64,000 bases of DNA from Luteibacter yeojuensis (GTDB taxonomy: Bacteria; Pseudomonadota; Gammaproteobacteria; Xanthomonadales; Rhodanobacteraceae): contig NZ_JZRB01000046.1 in assembly GCF_000964085.1 (NCBI RefSeq), positions 35,061 through 99,060 of the forward strand, read 5' to 3'. Made by a program: the position numbers and the translations under genes. The notes under the pieces are model-generated. The model was not told the origin of the DNA. It was given only the letters and a program-made list of their open reading frames with translations, and searched no databases. This document shows positions 17,248 through 26,609 of the stretch, in pieces (positions within the stretch are counted from its first letter, which is position 1; each line of letters starts with the position of its first letter).

Positions 17248-18396
17248 ATGGCAGGGGAGGGATCGTCGGTGCGGGCTGCCCCGGTGGCTCCCGGGGTAAC
17301 GGCGCCATGGGTGCCGGCCAAAGGGTGGCTTAGCCTTGGCAAGGGCGTGATGTGGGCCTACATGTTCGCGCTTGGCATGCTGATGGGCGTTGTCGCCGCG
17401 ATCGCCCATGCGCCGCTGGCGGCGTTGGCCGTAGGCATTTCCACGCTTTTCATATCGGTCGCCATCCACGAAGCAGGCCATTACATGGCTGCCCGGCGCG
17501 GTGGCATGACCGTGCTGTTCATGAGGCTCTTTGTCTTCGAGCTGGCGCCGCGCAGGCGCGGCTGGGCATGCCGCGTGAAGCGCTACGCGCACCGCGTGCC
17601 GGTGGGGCTAGTCATGGCCTTGCCCAACCTTGCCACGCCGTGGCGCCCGGTATTCATCGCATTCGCGCTGGGCGGGGTGGTGGCGAACACGTTCCAGCTG
17701 GCCTGCCTTGCCATCGCCCTGGCACTGACGCACGACGCATACGCACGGATGTTGCTGGGCGTGGCCTGCTGCGTCACGGCGATGCTGCTGGCCAACGTGA
17801 TTCCGTTCAAGGCCGGCATGGAGTCCGATGGCCTTCTCGCGCTGCGCTGGTGGCGGCACCCGCCGGACCCGCGTGCGTACCCAGGCATGCGTGCGCTCGC
17901 GCGCATGGTCTCGGGCACGGCCATCGCGGACATGCCGCCAGCGGACGCGCAAGCACTGAAAGGCATGTCGGCCATGCATGCGGTGTGGTATGCGGTGAAA
18001 GCGGACCAGCAACGCGGGGAGTGGGCGGCCGCGGCGGCCCAACTCGACGCGTGGAAAGCCGCGATCCCCGCTGCGAAGCCCTTGCGCTCGGCGTTGTCGG
18101 ACCTGACCGAGCAGGTGCGTGGTGAGATCGCCTTCGCCGCCGCTATCTCGCAACGCGACGCAGCGCTGCTGCCCGACAAGCGCGCCTTGCGGGCCGCAGG
18201 CTGGGGCAATCCGGGCCTTGCACCGCGTTGCCGGGCCGTCGTCGCGTGGCTCGATGGCGACATCAACGCCGTCATTGTCGCGACGATCGAGGCCATGGCA
18301 TTGGCTGATGACTGCACGGACCGCTCGCTGAAAGAAAGCGAGCGCCTCATCGGCGAGGCGCTCGCAGCGACACCGCTTGAACCCGCCGCGCCTTAA
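17248..18396 (+). CDS. M50-like membrane metalloprotease with C-terminal soluble extension
   Basis: This 382-residue integral membrane protein has the zinc motif HEAGH (His74, Glu75, His78) within a hydrophobic helix. A later NVIPFKAGMESDG supplies a candidate third ligand (Asp), the arrangement of site-2-protease-like M50 enzymes and of PqqD/RseP-distant relatives. Four to six helices span residues 33-190. The last 190 residues are soluble, Ala-rich and helical, possibly TPR-like. No PDZ domain is seen. The stop overlaps the convergent ExbD gene by 4 bases. The substrate is unknown; a storage or transport role rather than proteolysis is possible. Confidence 0.72.
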   Translation: MAGEGSSVRAAPVAPGVTAPWVPAKGWLSLGKGVMWAYMFALGMLMGVVAAIAHAPLAALAVGISTLFISVAIHEAGHYMAARRGGMTVLFMRLFVFELAPRRRGWACRVKRYAHRVPVGLVMALPNLATPWRPVFIAFALGGVVANTFQLACLAIALALTHDAYARMLLGVACCVTAMLLANVIPFKAGMESDGLLALRWWRHPPDPRAYPGMRALARMVSGTAIADMPPADAQALKGMSAMHAVWYAVKADQQRGEWAAAAAQLDAWKAAIPAAKPLRSALSDLTEQVRGEIAFAAAISQRDAALLPDKRALRAAGWGNPGLAPRCRAVVAWLDGDINAVIVATIEAMALADDCTDRSLKESERLIGEALAATPLEPAAP

Positions 18397-18794
18397 TCCG
18401 ACGCGAAGTCGATCCGGCTAAGCCCGTGCGCCTTCACGAGGGCGAGCACGCGGGCGACATCGTCGTACGCGGCCTCGTCGCGGGCATGCAGCTCCACGTT
18501 GGGTACACGGTCCTCGCCATGGCTGGCGGCGATATCCAGCTGCGTGGCGAGGGTGGCGTCGGAGACCAGCGCGCCGTTGAGGAACACCATGCCACCCGGG
18601 TCCACCGTAAGCCGCAACGGGTCGGGGTGGTCGGTGGCGGCACGGCCCGGCCCGGGGAGGTCCACCCGGTTCTTGTGCGTGAGCACCGGCGCGGAAATCA
18701 TGAAGATGATGAGCAGCACCAGCAGCACGTCGACAAGCGGGGTGACGTTGATGCCGGCGATCGGGGACGACTCGACCTTCGCAGAGAAAGCCAT
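18393..18794 (-). CDS. ExbD/TolR-family biopolymer transport protein (orphan)
   Basis: This 133-residue inner-membrane protein has a short cytoplasmic N-terminus and one transmembrane helix, INVTPLVDVLLVLLIIFMIS. The helix contains the proton-carrying Asp of ExbD/TolR (PLVDVLLVLLIIF). A periplasmic domain follows from about residue 40. Such proteins work with ExbB to energise TonB or with TolQ. No exbB, tonB or tol gene is adjacent, so its partner is elsewhere. The gene converges on and overlaps the M50-like gene by 4 bases; a GGAGGAAG-type ribosome site precedes its ATG. Confidence 0.92.
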   Translation of the reverse strand: MAFSAKVESSPIAGINVTPLVDVLLVLLIIFMISAPVLTHKNRVDLPGPGRAATDHPDPLRLTVDPGGMVFLNGALVSDATLATQLDIAASHGEDRVPNVELHARDEAAYDDVARVLALVKAHGLSRIDFASD

Positions 18795-18938
18795 ACTTCC
18801 TCCTTACGGTTTTCGATGTGGATGAGCCCTGGTGCCGGGCCATGGGGGGACGCCCGGCGGCCCAACTATGCCGTGACGAGGGGGACTTCCCGCAAGGCGG
18901 CCAGCGGGTGCATGATCGGCGGATTCAGGGAGGGCGGC

Positions 18939-19895
18939 ATGGATACCGATTCGCAGGACGCGGCCACGCCCGCGGCCACCCCGGCTGCACTGGCCGGCAT
19001 CTGGCGCCGCTGGGCTGCCTTCCTCATTGACTGGGTCATCCTTTCGCTCGGTGGTTTCATCGCCGGCCTCGTGCTGTTCGATGTGTTCGTCGCCATGGGC
19101 GTATGGACGCGTGTCATGGGTTTCGCCATCGCCACCACCTACTTCGGCATCTTCGACAGTGGCTGGGGCGGTGCGAGCTCGCCCGGCAAGAAGGTGCTTG
19201 GCATCCGCGTGGTTGACAACGGCGGGCGTGTCATCGGCATGCCGCGTGCCTTCCTGCGTGCCGCGCTGATCTGCGCACCGCTCATCCTCAACAGCTTCTA
19301 CGCGGTGCGCCAGGGGGATTACGCCCACCTTGCCGTCAACGGCCTGTTCGGCGGGTGGATGGTGGGCTCCTTGTACATGCTTGCGTTCAATCGCGGCACG
19401 CGCCAGGGGTTGCACGACCTCGCCACGCGCACCTTCGTCATCCGGGGACGGGCCACGCGCCTGGGGTTGTCGGGTTACCGCTTCTGGCGGCCGCACCTCA
19501 TGATCGTGCTGGGCATCTTCGCCCTCCTGCTGCCCGTCGCGCTCGCGGGGCTCCCCATCTTCCTGCACTTCGCACCGGGCTCGATGATGCGCGCGGAAAA
19601 GGTGCCGGTGGGCCCGGTGGAGGTGGTGAACGCGAAGCTGTCGTGGAAGCTGCGCAAGGGCGGGGCGGGAGGCAAGCCGGAATGCCGGGCGGCCCTGGTT
19701 TACCTCACGGGCCCCGGCATCGACGACGCGTCCTTGGCGCGCAAGGTGGCGATGGCGCTGGTGGCGCGGTCGCCCTGCCAGGTCGTCACGAACTTGAGCG
19801 TGCGGATGCAATACGGCTACGACATGGGGTTTTCCAGCGGCACGGCTTACCGCGATTACCTCATCGATGAAGCGGACATGACCGCCGCGCCTTGA
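18939..19895 (+). CDS. RDD-family membrane protein with a C-terminal extra domain
   Basis: This 318-residue protein has the RDD domain at residues 20-175. The domain starts GIWRRWAAFLIDW (Arg and Asp marks), has GKKVLGIRVVDNGG and ends TRQGLHDLATRTFVI; it spans three or four membrane helices. A fourth hydrophobic segment (about 190-215) is followed by a roughly 100-residue domain I do not recognise, with two Cys (in PECRAAL and SPCQVV). RDD proteins are poorly characterised and some act in ion exchange. The start at 18939 has GGGAGGGCGGC in front; an ATG at 18912 would add 9 residues. Confidence 0.85.
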   Translation: MDTDSQDAATPAATPAALAGIWRRWAAFLIDWVILSLGGFIAGLVLFDVFVAMGVWTRVMGFAIATTYFGIFDSGWGGASSPGKKVLGIRVVDNGGRVIGMPRAFLRAALICAPLILNSFYAVRQGDYAHLAVNGLFGGWMVGSLYMLAFNRGTRQGLHDLATRTFVIRGRATRLGLSGYRFWRPHLMIVLGIFALLLPVALAGLPIFLHFAPGSMMRAEKVPVGPVEVVNAKLSWKLRKGGAGGKPECRAALVYLTGPGIDDASLARKVAMALVARSPCQVVTNLSVRMQYGYDMGFSSGTAYRDYLIDEADMTAAP

Positions 19896-19951
19896 ACCAA
19901 CGGGTGGATTCGTAGTCCCATGGGGGCTGGTTCCACTTAGGGTGTGTCGCG

Positions 19952-20773
19952 TTGAGTAGTCAGTCGTCGGGTTCGAAGTGGTTGGCGGGCGTCCTTGTCA
20001 TCGCCATCGTTGCGCTGGGTGCGGTGTTCTTCTACCGCGAGAAACAGGCTCGCGACACCACGCAGCCGCAACCTCCCGCGGCCACGTCCGCGGCCCTTGC
20101 CCACGCGGGCACCGTGCACGAGGCCGCGCTGCCCACGCACCCCATCGGCCCCGCCGGGGCGTCGACAGCGGGCCTGCCAGCGCTCGGCGCCAGCGACGAC
20201 GCCATCATGGCCGGGCTTCTCGCCCTCACCAGCGATGGCGCGCTGAAGACGCTGCTGCGCCCGGAAGCCATCGTGTCGCGCATGGTCGCCACCATCGATG
20301 CGCTGCCGAAGCAGGTCATCGGCATGAACATCCTGCCCATGCGCACGCCAACGGGCCGCTTCCAGGTCGAATCCGACGATGGCATGTTCGTCGAATCGAA
20401 GAAGAACCTGGAACGCTACGACACCTACATGTACGTGGCCGACCACGTGGAACCGAAGGCCGCAGCCGCCTGGTACAAGCGCAATTACCCGCTGTTCCAG
20501 CAGGCTTACCGCGACCTGGGCACCGGCGGCTATTTCAACGACCGCCTCATCGAGGTCATCGACCACCTGCTGGCCGCGCCCGAACCGAAGGGCCCGCTGC
20601 AGCTGTTGCCCGAGAAGGTGGGCTACGTCTACGCCAACCCGCAGTTCGAGCAGCTGTCGGTGGGGCAGAAGTTCATGATCCGCGTGGGCGCGGCGAACGA
20701 GGCGAAGTTGAAAGCGAAGCTGCGTGCGTTGCGCGAGGCCATCGTGGCGGATGCGCCGCAGGCGGCGCACTGA
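19952..20773 (+). CDS. DUF3014 family membrane-anchored protein
   Basis: This 273-residue protein has an N-terminal anchor (WLAGVLVIAIVALGAVFFY), a Pro/Ala-rich linker to about residue 75, and a conserved domain. The domain contains LLRPEAIVSRMVATIDALP and YVADHVEPKAAAAWYKRNYPLFQQ, matching the DUF3014 family as I recall it. The function is unknown and it is probably periplasmic. The start is TTG at 19952, the only one that keeps the anchor. A REP palindrome begins 11 bases after the stop. Confidence 0.8.
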   Translation: MSSQSSGSKWLAGVLVIAIVALGAVFFYREKQARDTTQPQPPAATSAALAHAGTVHEAALPTHPIGPAGASTAGLPALGASDDAIMAGLLALTSDGALKTLLRPEAIVSRMVATIDALPKQVIGMNILPMRTPTGRFQVESDDGMFVESKKNLERYDTYMYVADHVEPKAAAAWYKRNYPLFQQAYRDLGTGGYFNDRLIEVIDHLLAAPEPKGPLQLLPEKVGYVYANPQFEQLSVGQKFMIRVGAANEAKLKAKLRALREAIVADAPQAAH

Positions 20774-20783
20774 GTCTGTTTTT

Positions 20784-20850
20784 TGTAGGAGCCCACTCCG
20801 TGGGCGACGCTCTTCGCGAGAGGCGTCGCCCACGGAGTGGGCTCCTACGA
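20784..20850. repeat. REP palindrome (GTAGGAGCCCAC subtype)
   Basis: TGTAGGAGCCCACTCCGTGG and its nearly perfect complement, ending GGGCTCCTACGA, surround a spacer of about 10 bases. It lies between convergent genes and follows TTTTTT at 20779-20784. Confidence 0.92.
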
Positions 20851-20860
20851 TGGCATCGCG

Positions 20861-21778
20861 TTACTTTGCCGACGGGTCGCGCGTTGGCACGTTGATGTTG
20901 CACAGATCGATCTTGCCCGCCGGGCGGGTGTAGAAGTCGTCGCGGCGGTTGCGCTTTGCGTCGACCACCGCGGCGAACACCTTGCTGTCGGTGCGTAGCA
21001 CCTGGATCGGCGTGCGCTCGGCTTCGGGCACGTCGGTGGCGAGGCGCACGCTCTTGATCGTCACGCGCTGCTCGGGCTTGTCGTAGAAGCCCATGGGCTC
21101 GCCGCCGCGCGGGTAGGCGGAGAGGAGCTCCATGCCCTTGATGACCTTGCCGGCCACGGCCAGGTTGCGGTCGAGGTTGCGCGGGGCCTGGCCGATGATC
21201 GCGTACAGCGAGCTGCCGTTGCCGGTTTCCGCGCCGGTGTCACGGGCCACGCCCACCGTGCCGTAACAGTGCGTGATCCAGGCTTCGCCGGCTTTCGCAT
21301 CGCGCGCGACAGGGAAGCCATCGGAGAAGCCCACTTCCGGCGCGTACACGTCGCCATCGGCCAGTTTCGTGAAGGGGTAAGCCTTGCCGCCCTTGCGGGT
21401 GAATTCCGGTGGCAGGGTTTCTTTCGCGGTGCCGAGGCTCTTTGCCTTGGCCTTGTCGTCGCCATCGGGGTCGCCCCACTGGGTGACGAAGTTGTCCTGC
21501 ACGCGGATGACCTGCGTGCCGTCGAAGTAGTGCTCGCGGATCAGCGTGCGGATGTTGGCCGCGTGCAGCGGGGTCCAGTCCTGGGCCAGCTCGATGACGA
21601 CGCGGCCCTGCGGCAGGTCCATGTACACGAGGTTCTGCGGATCGGGCGTGCGCCAGTCGGCGGGCGTCGACTTCGCGAGCAGTTCCTTGGCGGTGGGCGA
21701 TTTCTTCGCCTCGTCGGCGAGGGCGGGCAGCGCCACCGCGGCGGCAAGGGCGAGCGCGAGGCAGGTACGTGCGAGCAT
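20861..21778 (-). CDS. secreted cyclophilin-type peptidyl-prolyl isomerase
   Basis: This 305-residue periplasmic protein has a signal peptide ending ALADE (about residue 22). The core is cyclophilin-like: VYMDLPQGRVVIELAQDWTP, NIRTLIREHYFDGTQVIRVQ, FVTQWGDPDGD and GNGSSLYAIIGQ. The C-terminal ~70 residues are an extension rich in charged residues, ending with a Cys-containing segment. It probably assists folding of exported proteins. It is longer than the PpiA type and resembles the family found in Xanthomonadales. It stands alone on the minus strand. Confidence 0.9.
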   Translation of the reverse strand: MLARTCLALALAAAVALPALADEAKKSPTAKELLAKSTPADWRTPDPQNLVYMDLPQGRVVIELAQDWTPLHAANIRTLIREHYFDGTQVIRVQDNFVTQWGDPDGDDKAKAKSLGTAKETLPPEFTRKGGKAYPFTKLADGDVYAPEVGFSDGFPVARDAKAGEAWITHCYGTVGVARDTGAETGNGSSLYAIIGQAPRNLDRNLAVAGKVIKGMELLSAYPRGGEPMGFYDKPEQRVTIKSVRLATDVPEAERTPIQVLRTDSKVFAAVVDAKRNRRDDFYTRPAGKIDLCNINVPTRDPSAK

Positions 21779-21821
21779 GGTATCCCCGGGTTTGGTTTGG
21801 CCCGGGGAACGTTAGCAGACT

Positions 21822-23240
21822 CTACAGCCCGATGATGGCCTTCGGCTCGAGGTAGGCATCGAGGCCGAAGACGCCGTTCTCGCGACCCAGCCCCGACTGC
21901 TTGAAGCCGCCGAACGGCGCCTTCGGCTCGTGGGTGAGCGTGTTGACCATGACGCGGCCCGAGTCGATCCGTGCGGCGACGCGCGCACCGCGCCCAAGGT
22001 CCGTGGTGGCGATGTAGGCCGATAGGCCGTACGGCGTGTCGTTCGCGATGGCGATGGCTTCCTCTTCCGTGTCGTAGGGCAGGATCGCCAGTACGGGCCC
22101 GAAGATCTCGTCGCGGGCGATCGCCATGTCGTTGCGCACGTCGGTGAACACGGTAGGACGCACCAGCCAGCCGCGGTCGTACCCGTCCGGGCGGCCCTCG
22201 CCGCCCGCCAGCACGCGGGCGCCCTCGGCGATACCCGTGCGGATATAGCCCTGCACGCGATGCCACTGCTTCGCGCTGACCATGGGCCCAATGGTGGTCT
22301 CCTCGCGTGCCGGGTCGCCCGATACCTCGGCCGCGACGGCATCGCCCACCCGCGCCTCGAACTCGGCCAGGCGCGAGCGCGGCACGAGGATGCGCGTACC
22401 CGCGATGCAGGCCTGCCCGCTGTTCATGAAGCCGGCCTGGATCGCCATCGGTACAGCGGTGGTGAAATCCGCATCGTCGAGGATGAGCGTGGGCGACTTG
22501 CCGCCGAGCTCCAGCGTCACGCGCTTCACGTCATCGGCGGCGGCGCGCAGGATGCCCTTGCCGACAGCGGTGGAACCGGTGAAGGAAATCTTCCGCACGT
22601 CGGGCGATTCGACGATGGCGTTGCCCACCGTGTCGCCGCGGCCTGTGACGATGTTGAACACGCCCGCGGGCGCACCGGCTTCGTGCAGCGCCGCCATCAC
22701 CACGCTCGTCTGCAGCGCGCTCATCTCGCTGGGCTTGATCACCGCGGTGCAGCCCGCGGCGAGCGCGGCGGCGAGCTTGCCGGTGATGAAGCTGGCATTG
22801 CTGTTCCACGGGGTGATGAGGCCGACGACGCCCACCGGCTGCATCACCACCTTCGCGATGCCGAGCTGGCGCTCGAAGGCGTAGTGCTCCATCGCGTGGA
22901 TGGCATCGAGGAACACCTGCGCGGCGTACCGCACCATCCAGCGGGCACGCGACACCGGTGCGCCGTATTCCTCGGTCACGGCGGCAAACAGTTCGTCCTC
23001 GCGGGCGGCCACGGCATCGTGCATGCGCCGGAGCAGGGCGGCACGCTCGGCCAGGGTGGTCCGGGACCAGGCGGGCAGGGCGCGTTTGGCGGCGGCGATG
23101 GCCCGGCGGGCGTCGTCGGCGTCGGCAAGGCGGACCGTGCCGATCACCAACTCGGTGGCCGGGTTGAACAGCTCGAAGCGCTCCTCGCCGTGCGGGGTGG
23201 CAAAGGCGCCGTCGATATAGATCTGGGTGAGGTCGTGCAT
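21822..23240 (-). CDS. aldehyde dehydrogenase family protein
   Basis: This 472-residue NAD(P)-dependent aldehyde dehydrogenase has PWNSNASFITGKLAAALAAG and KPSEMS for cofactor and substrate channels. The glutamate is in LELGGKSP (Glu244) and the catalytic cysteine in NSGQACIAGTR (Cys278). The substrate is not evident. It diverges from a LysR-type regulator gene 101 bases away, which probably controls it. The start at 23240 (MHDLTQIYIDG) fits family N-termini; the frame to 23273 adds a non-homologous stretch. Confidence 0.93.
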   Translation of the reverse strand: MHDLTQIYIDGAFATPHGEERFELFNPATELVIGTVRLADADDARRAIAAAKRALPAWSRTTLAERAALLRRMHDAVAAREDELFAAVTEEYGAPVSRARWMVRYAAQVFLDAIHAMEHYAFERQLGIAKVVMQPVGVVGLITPWNSNASFITGKLAAALAAGCTAVIKPSEMSALQTSVVMAALHEAGAPAGVFNIVTGRGDTVGNAIVESPDVRKISFTGSTAVGKGILRAAADDVKRVTLELGGKSPTLILDDADFTTAVPMAIQAGFMNSGQACIAGTRILVPRSRLAEFEARVGDAVAAEVSGDPAREETTIGPMVSAKQWHRVQGYIRTGIAEGARVLAGGEGRPDGYDRGWLVRPTVFTDVRNDMAIARDEIFGPVLAILPYDTEEEAIAIANDTPYGLSAYIATTDLGRGARVAARIDSGRVMVNTLTHEPKAPFGGFKQSGLGRENGVFGLDAYLEPKAIIGL

Positions 23241-23341
23241 GGCAGGGCTCCCGTGGGTTGGCGACACAACCAAGGGTGAGGCCTGGCCATTGATTTGATA
23301 AGGTGGACTAAGCCGAATAGGTTATTAAGCGGGGGCGGATA
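23241..23341. promoter_or_regulatory. divergent promoter region between the ALDH and LysR genes
   Basis: This is the AT-richest stretch nearby, with TTGATTTGATAAGG and GGTTATTAAG. LysR regulators usually bind T-N11-A sites in such divergent intervals; several fits exist here, so no single operator can be named. Confidence 0.55.
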
Positions 23342-24229
23342 ATGCGCAGCGGGCTGACGGAACTCGAAGCGGTGCTCGCGGTGGCCCGGCACGGGAGCTT
23401 CCGTGCCGCCGCGGCGGAGCTGGAAATGTCCACGTCGGCGCTCAGCCAGGCCGTGGCCGCCCTCGAGGCGCGGCTTGGCGCGCGCCTCTTCCACCGCACC
23501 ACGCGCAGCGTGCGGCTCACCGATGCCGGCACGCGTTTCGTGGCGGATATCGGGCCCGCCGTTTCGGGCATCCGCGACGCGATGGCCCGCGTGGGGGAGG
23601 CTAGCGATGAGCTGGTCGGCACCTTGCGGCTCAACACCTCGGTCGGCGCGGCCCGGCGGCTCATGCAGCCCCTGCTGATCCCCTACATGCGGCGCTACCC
23701 GCGCGTGCAGGTGGAGCTGGTGACCGAGGCGCGGCTCATCGACATCGTCCGCGAGGGCTACGACGCCGGCTTCCGCACCACCGACGTGGTGCCGGGCGAC
23801 ATGGTGGCCGTGCCGCTGGGCGCGCCCATCCGCCACCTCGTGGTCGGCGCGCCATCGTACTTCGCGGCACACGGCCGCCCGGCATCGCCCGGCGATCTCG
23901 GTAAGCATGTCTCGGTCCGCGCCCGCATGGCCTCGGGCAGCATCTACCACTGGGAATTCGAGCGCCACGGCGAGGAGACCATGGTGGACGTGCCGGGCAC
24001 CGTGACGCTGGACGAGCCCCACCTGCTGCGCGAGGCGGCGCTGGCGGGGCTCGGCCTGGTCTACCTCAGCGAATATGACGTGGAAGCGGACATCGCCGCC
24101 GGGCGGCTGGAGAGCGTGCTGGACGAGTGGACGCCGCCGTTCGCGCGCCTGGCCCTTTATTACCCGGGCCGGCGCCATGTGCCGGGGCCGCTGCGGGCGC
24201 TGGTCGAGCTCATCAGGGAAACCGGCTAG
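23342..24229 (+). CDS. LysR-type transcriptional regulator
   Basis: This 295-residue regulator has an N-terminal winged helix ([20 protein letters not shown], then MSTSALSQAVAALE and LFHRTTRSVRLTDAG). An effector-binding domain with the two-lobed LysR pattern follows from about residue 90. Divergent placement suggests that it controls the neighbouring aldehyde dehydrogenase in response to a small molecule that cannot be deduced. Length and motifs are typical. Confidence 0.93.
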   Translation: MRSGLTELEAVLAVARHGSFRAAAAELEMSTSALSQAVAALEARLGARLFHRTTRSVRLTDAGTRFVADIGPAVSGIRDAMARVGEASDELVGTLRLNTSVGAARRLMQPLLIPYMRRYPRVQVELVTEARLIDIVREGYDAGFRTTDVVPGDMVAVPLGAPIRHLVVGAPSYFAAHGRPASPGDLGKHVSVRARMASGSIYHWEFERHGEETMVDVPGTVTLDEPHLLREAALAGLGLVYLSEYDVEADIAAGRLESVLDEWTPPFARLALYYPGRRHVPGPLRALVELIRETG

Positions 24230-24309
24230 GCGCCCGTGCCACCGGTCATGGCGAACCTTTTTGCGCCGGGAGGCATCCTTCCCCGCAGGAACTCACGACC
24301 GGATCCCGC

Positions 24310-26541
24310 ATGCGCCGCCGCGCCACCCTTCTGTTCGCCCTGCTGGCCCTTGGCACCACCGCCGCCCACGCGGAGGTGGTGGTCGATGGCCATATCGACC
24401 CAGCCGAATGGCAGGGCGCGCGGCACATCACCGATTTCCGCCAGACGCAGCCGCGCACCGGCAAGCCGGGCTCCCAGCCGACCGAGGCGTGGGTGCTTTC
24501 GACCCCGAAAGGCCTGGCCGTGGCCATCCGCGTCACGCAATCGGCCGATATACCGCGTTCGCGCCAGGCCGCGCGCCGTGACGAGGACGCACTGGTCGAT
24601 CGCATCAACGTCATGGTGGATTTCGATGGCAACGGGCGGACGGGCTTTGATTTCGAGGTGAAGTCCACGGGCGGCATCGCGGACGAGGTGATCACCAACG
24701 AATCCGATTTCAGCTACGACTGGGACGGCATCTGGGACCACGCGGTAAGCGAGGACGCCGCGGGTTACAGCGTGGAGGTGCTCATCCCGTGGTACGTGGC
24801 GCAGATGCGCAAGCCAGCCGGCGATACGCGCACCATCGGCCTCTACATCGACCGCGTCATCGGCAGCACGGGCGAGCGCATGGCGTGGCCCGCGGTGAGC
24901 TTCGACCAGGGCCGCTTCCTGTCGGTGTTCAACAAGGTGGAGCTGCCGGCGTATTCGCAATCGCTGTTCGCCGTCACGCCGTATCTTGTCGGCCGCGTGG
25001 CGCAGGGCCATGCGGGGGCGTCGTTCCAGGAAGGCGCCGACATCCTGTGGAAGCCGAACGGGCAGACCCAGCTCACGGCCACCATCAACCCCGATTTCGG
25101 CCAGGTGGAAAGCGACGACCTGGTGGTGAACTTCTCGCCCGAAGAAACGTTCTTCACCGACAAGCGCCCGTTCTTCACCGAGAACCAGGGCATCTTCGAT
25201 TTCAGCCTGCTCGACGATGATTCGCAGCTGATTTACACACGGCGCGTGGGCGGCGAAGCCGACGACGGCCACGGGCCGGCGGATATCTCCGCGGCCGTGA
25301 AGGTCAACGGCAGCGTGGGGCAGACAAGCTACGGCATCCTGACCGCGCAGGAGAAAGGCGATGCCGGGCGTACGTTCGGCGCGCTGCGCCTGTTGCGCAG
25401 CCTCGATACGCAAAGCTTTGGCATGCTGGCCACGCGCGTGAACCACCCCTACGAAGACCGTGACGCGAACGTGCTGGGTTTCGACCACCGCTGGCAGCCG
25501 AACGACGCGTTCAACATCACCAGCAACGTGGTGGGCAGCAAGATCGACCAGCCGCAGGCGAACAGCGCGGGCCTGGGCGGAACCTCCATCGCGTACTGGC
25601 AAATGAACGATACGTGGGCGCAACAGTGGCTGGGCATGTACTTCGGCCGCCGCCTCGACATCAACGACTTCGGCTACCTGCCGCGCAACAACATGGCGTA
25701 CCTGCACTGGGAGGTGCGCCAGCGCGTCACCAGCATGCCGGCGGATTCGGCGTACAGCTCGCTGCTGTGGCGCTATCGCGTCTCCGCGCTCGACAGCACG
25801 CAGGGCCTCACCGTGCACCGGCGCTTCCGCGTGCAGCTCAATGCCAACCGCAAGGACGGCGGCATGGAACTGTGGCGGCTGGATGGGTTCACGGCCTCGT
25901 ACGACGACCTGCTCACCCGCGGCGGCAACCCGCTGCACAACCCACCCACGGCGAAGCTGCAGTACGAGCGCGAGCGCCCCCGCATCGGGCGCTGGGCCTG
26001 GACGGCCGAAGGCTTCATCGGTGGCAACGAGCTCACGGGCTTCCACCGCCTCGGCTACTACTTCAAGTTCGTGCCGACCTACTTCATCACCGATGCCTTC
26101 AGCGTCTTCGCCGGCGCGAGCTACGAGTGGGACCCGAACTGGCTGATCTGGCAGCACGACAACCTGGTGGGCTCGTTCGACGGCCGCACCGTCGGCATCG
26201 ACAGCGGCGTGAACTGGAACTTAGGCAACCGGCAGGAGCTGCGCATCAAGCTGCAGACGCTGGCTGTGGGGGCGAAGCTGCGCGGCGCGTACGAGATCGG
26301 GCCCACGGGCCACGCCATGTCCAGCGACGAACCGATCGACGGCCTCGGGGTCGCGAACCTGGGCTTCCAGGTGCGCTACCGCTATGAGATCGCACCGCTG
26401 TCGAATCTCTACATCGTGTACAACCGCGGCGGCTACCAGCAGGACGCGAACGACGAGGTCGATTCGCAGTTCCGCCACGGGTTCTCGCTGAAGGATGTGA
26501 ACGAGGGGCTGGTGAAGGTGGCCTACCGGCTGGAGTTCTAG
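24310..26541 (+). CDS. outer-membrane protein with CBM9-like domain and DUF5916 beta-barrel
   Basis: This 743-residue exported protein has a signal peptide (MRRRATLLFALLALG, ending AHA). Residues 22-230 resemble the CBM9-like carbohydrate-binding sandwich (VVDGHIDPAEWQGA, then DRINVMVDFDGNG). The rest is the DUF5916 region with NPDFGQVESDD, FSPEETFFTDKRPFFTENQ and alternating aromatic strands. It ends with a terminal Phe (KVAYRLEF), the signature recognised by the BAM machinery. It is probably an outer-membrane barrel with a periplasmic or surface binding domain. The start has no strong ribosome site but gives the signal peptide. It precedes a GH15 gene, suggesting a link to glycan handling, which is inference. 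Confidence 0.85.
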   Translation: MRRRATLLFALLALGTTAAHAEVVVDGHIDPAEWQGARHITDFRQTQPRTGKPGSQPTEAWVLSTPKGLAVAIRVTQSADIPRSRQAARRDEDALVDRINVMVDFDGNGRTGFDFEVKSTGGIADEVITNESDFSYDWDGIWDHAVSEDAAGYSVEVLIPWYVAQMRKPAGDTRTIGLYIDRVIGSTGERMAWPAVSFDQGRFLSVFNKVELPAYSQSLFAVTPYLVGRVAQGHAGASFQEGADILWKPNGQTQLTATINPDFGQVESDDLVVNFSPEETFFTDKRPFFTENQGIFDFSLLDDDSQLIYTRRVGGEADDGHGPADISAAVKVNGSVGQTSYGILTAQEKGDAGRTFGALRLLRSLDTQSFGMLATRVNHPYEDRDANVLGFDHRWQPNDAFNITSNVVGSKIDQPQANSAGLGGTSIAYWQMNDTWAQQWLGMYFGRRLDINDFGYLPRNNMAYLHWEVRQRVTSMPADSAYSSLLWRYRVSALDSTQGLTVHRRFRVQLNANRKDGGMELWRLDGFTASYDDLLTRGGNPLHNPPTAKLQYERERPRIGRWAWTAEGFIGGNELTGFHRLGYYFKFVPTYFITDAFSVFAGASYEWDPNWLIWQHDNLVGSFDGRTVGIDSGVNWNLGNRQELRIKLQTLAVGAKLRGAYEIGPTGHAMSSDEPIDGLGVANLGFQVRYRYEIAPLSNLYIVYNRGGYQQDANDEVDSQFRHGFSLKDVNEGLVKVAYRLEF

Positions 26542-26609
26542 GCCCCGTCTGCCAAATATTCACATGGACCATGGCATTCCTCCCCCGTCTCTGGTGAAGG
26601 AGCAAGGCC

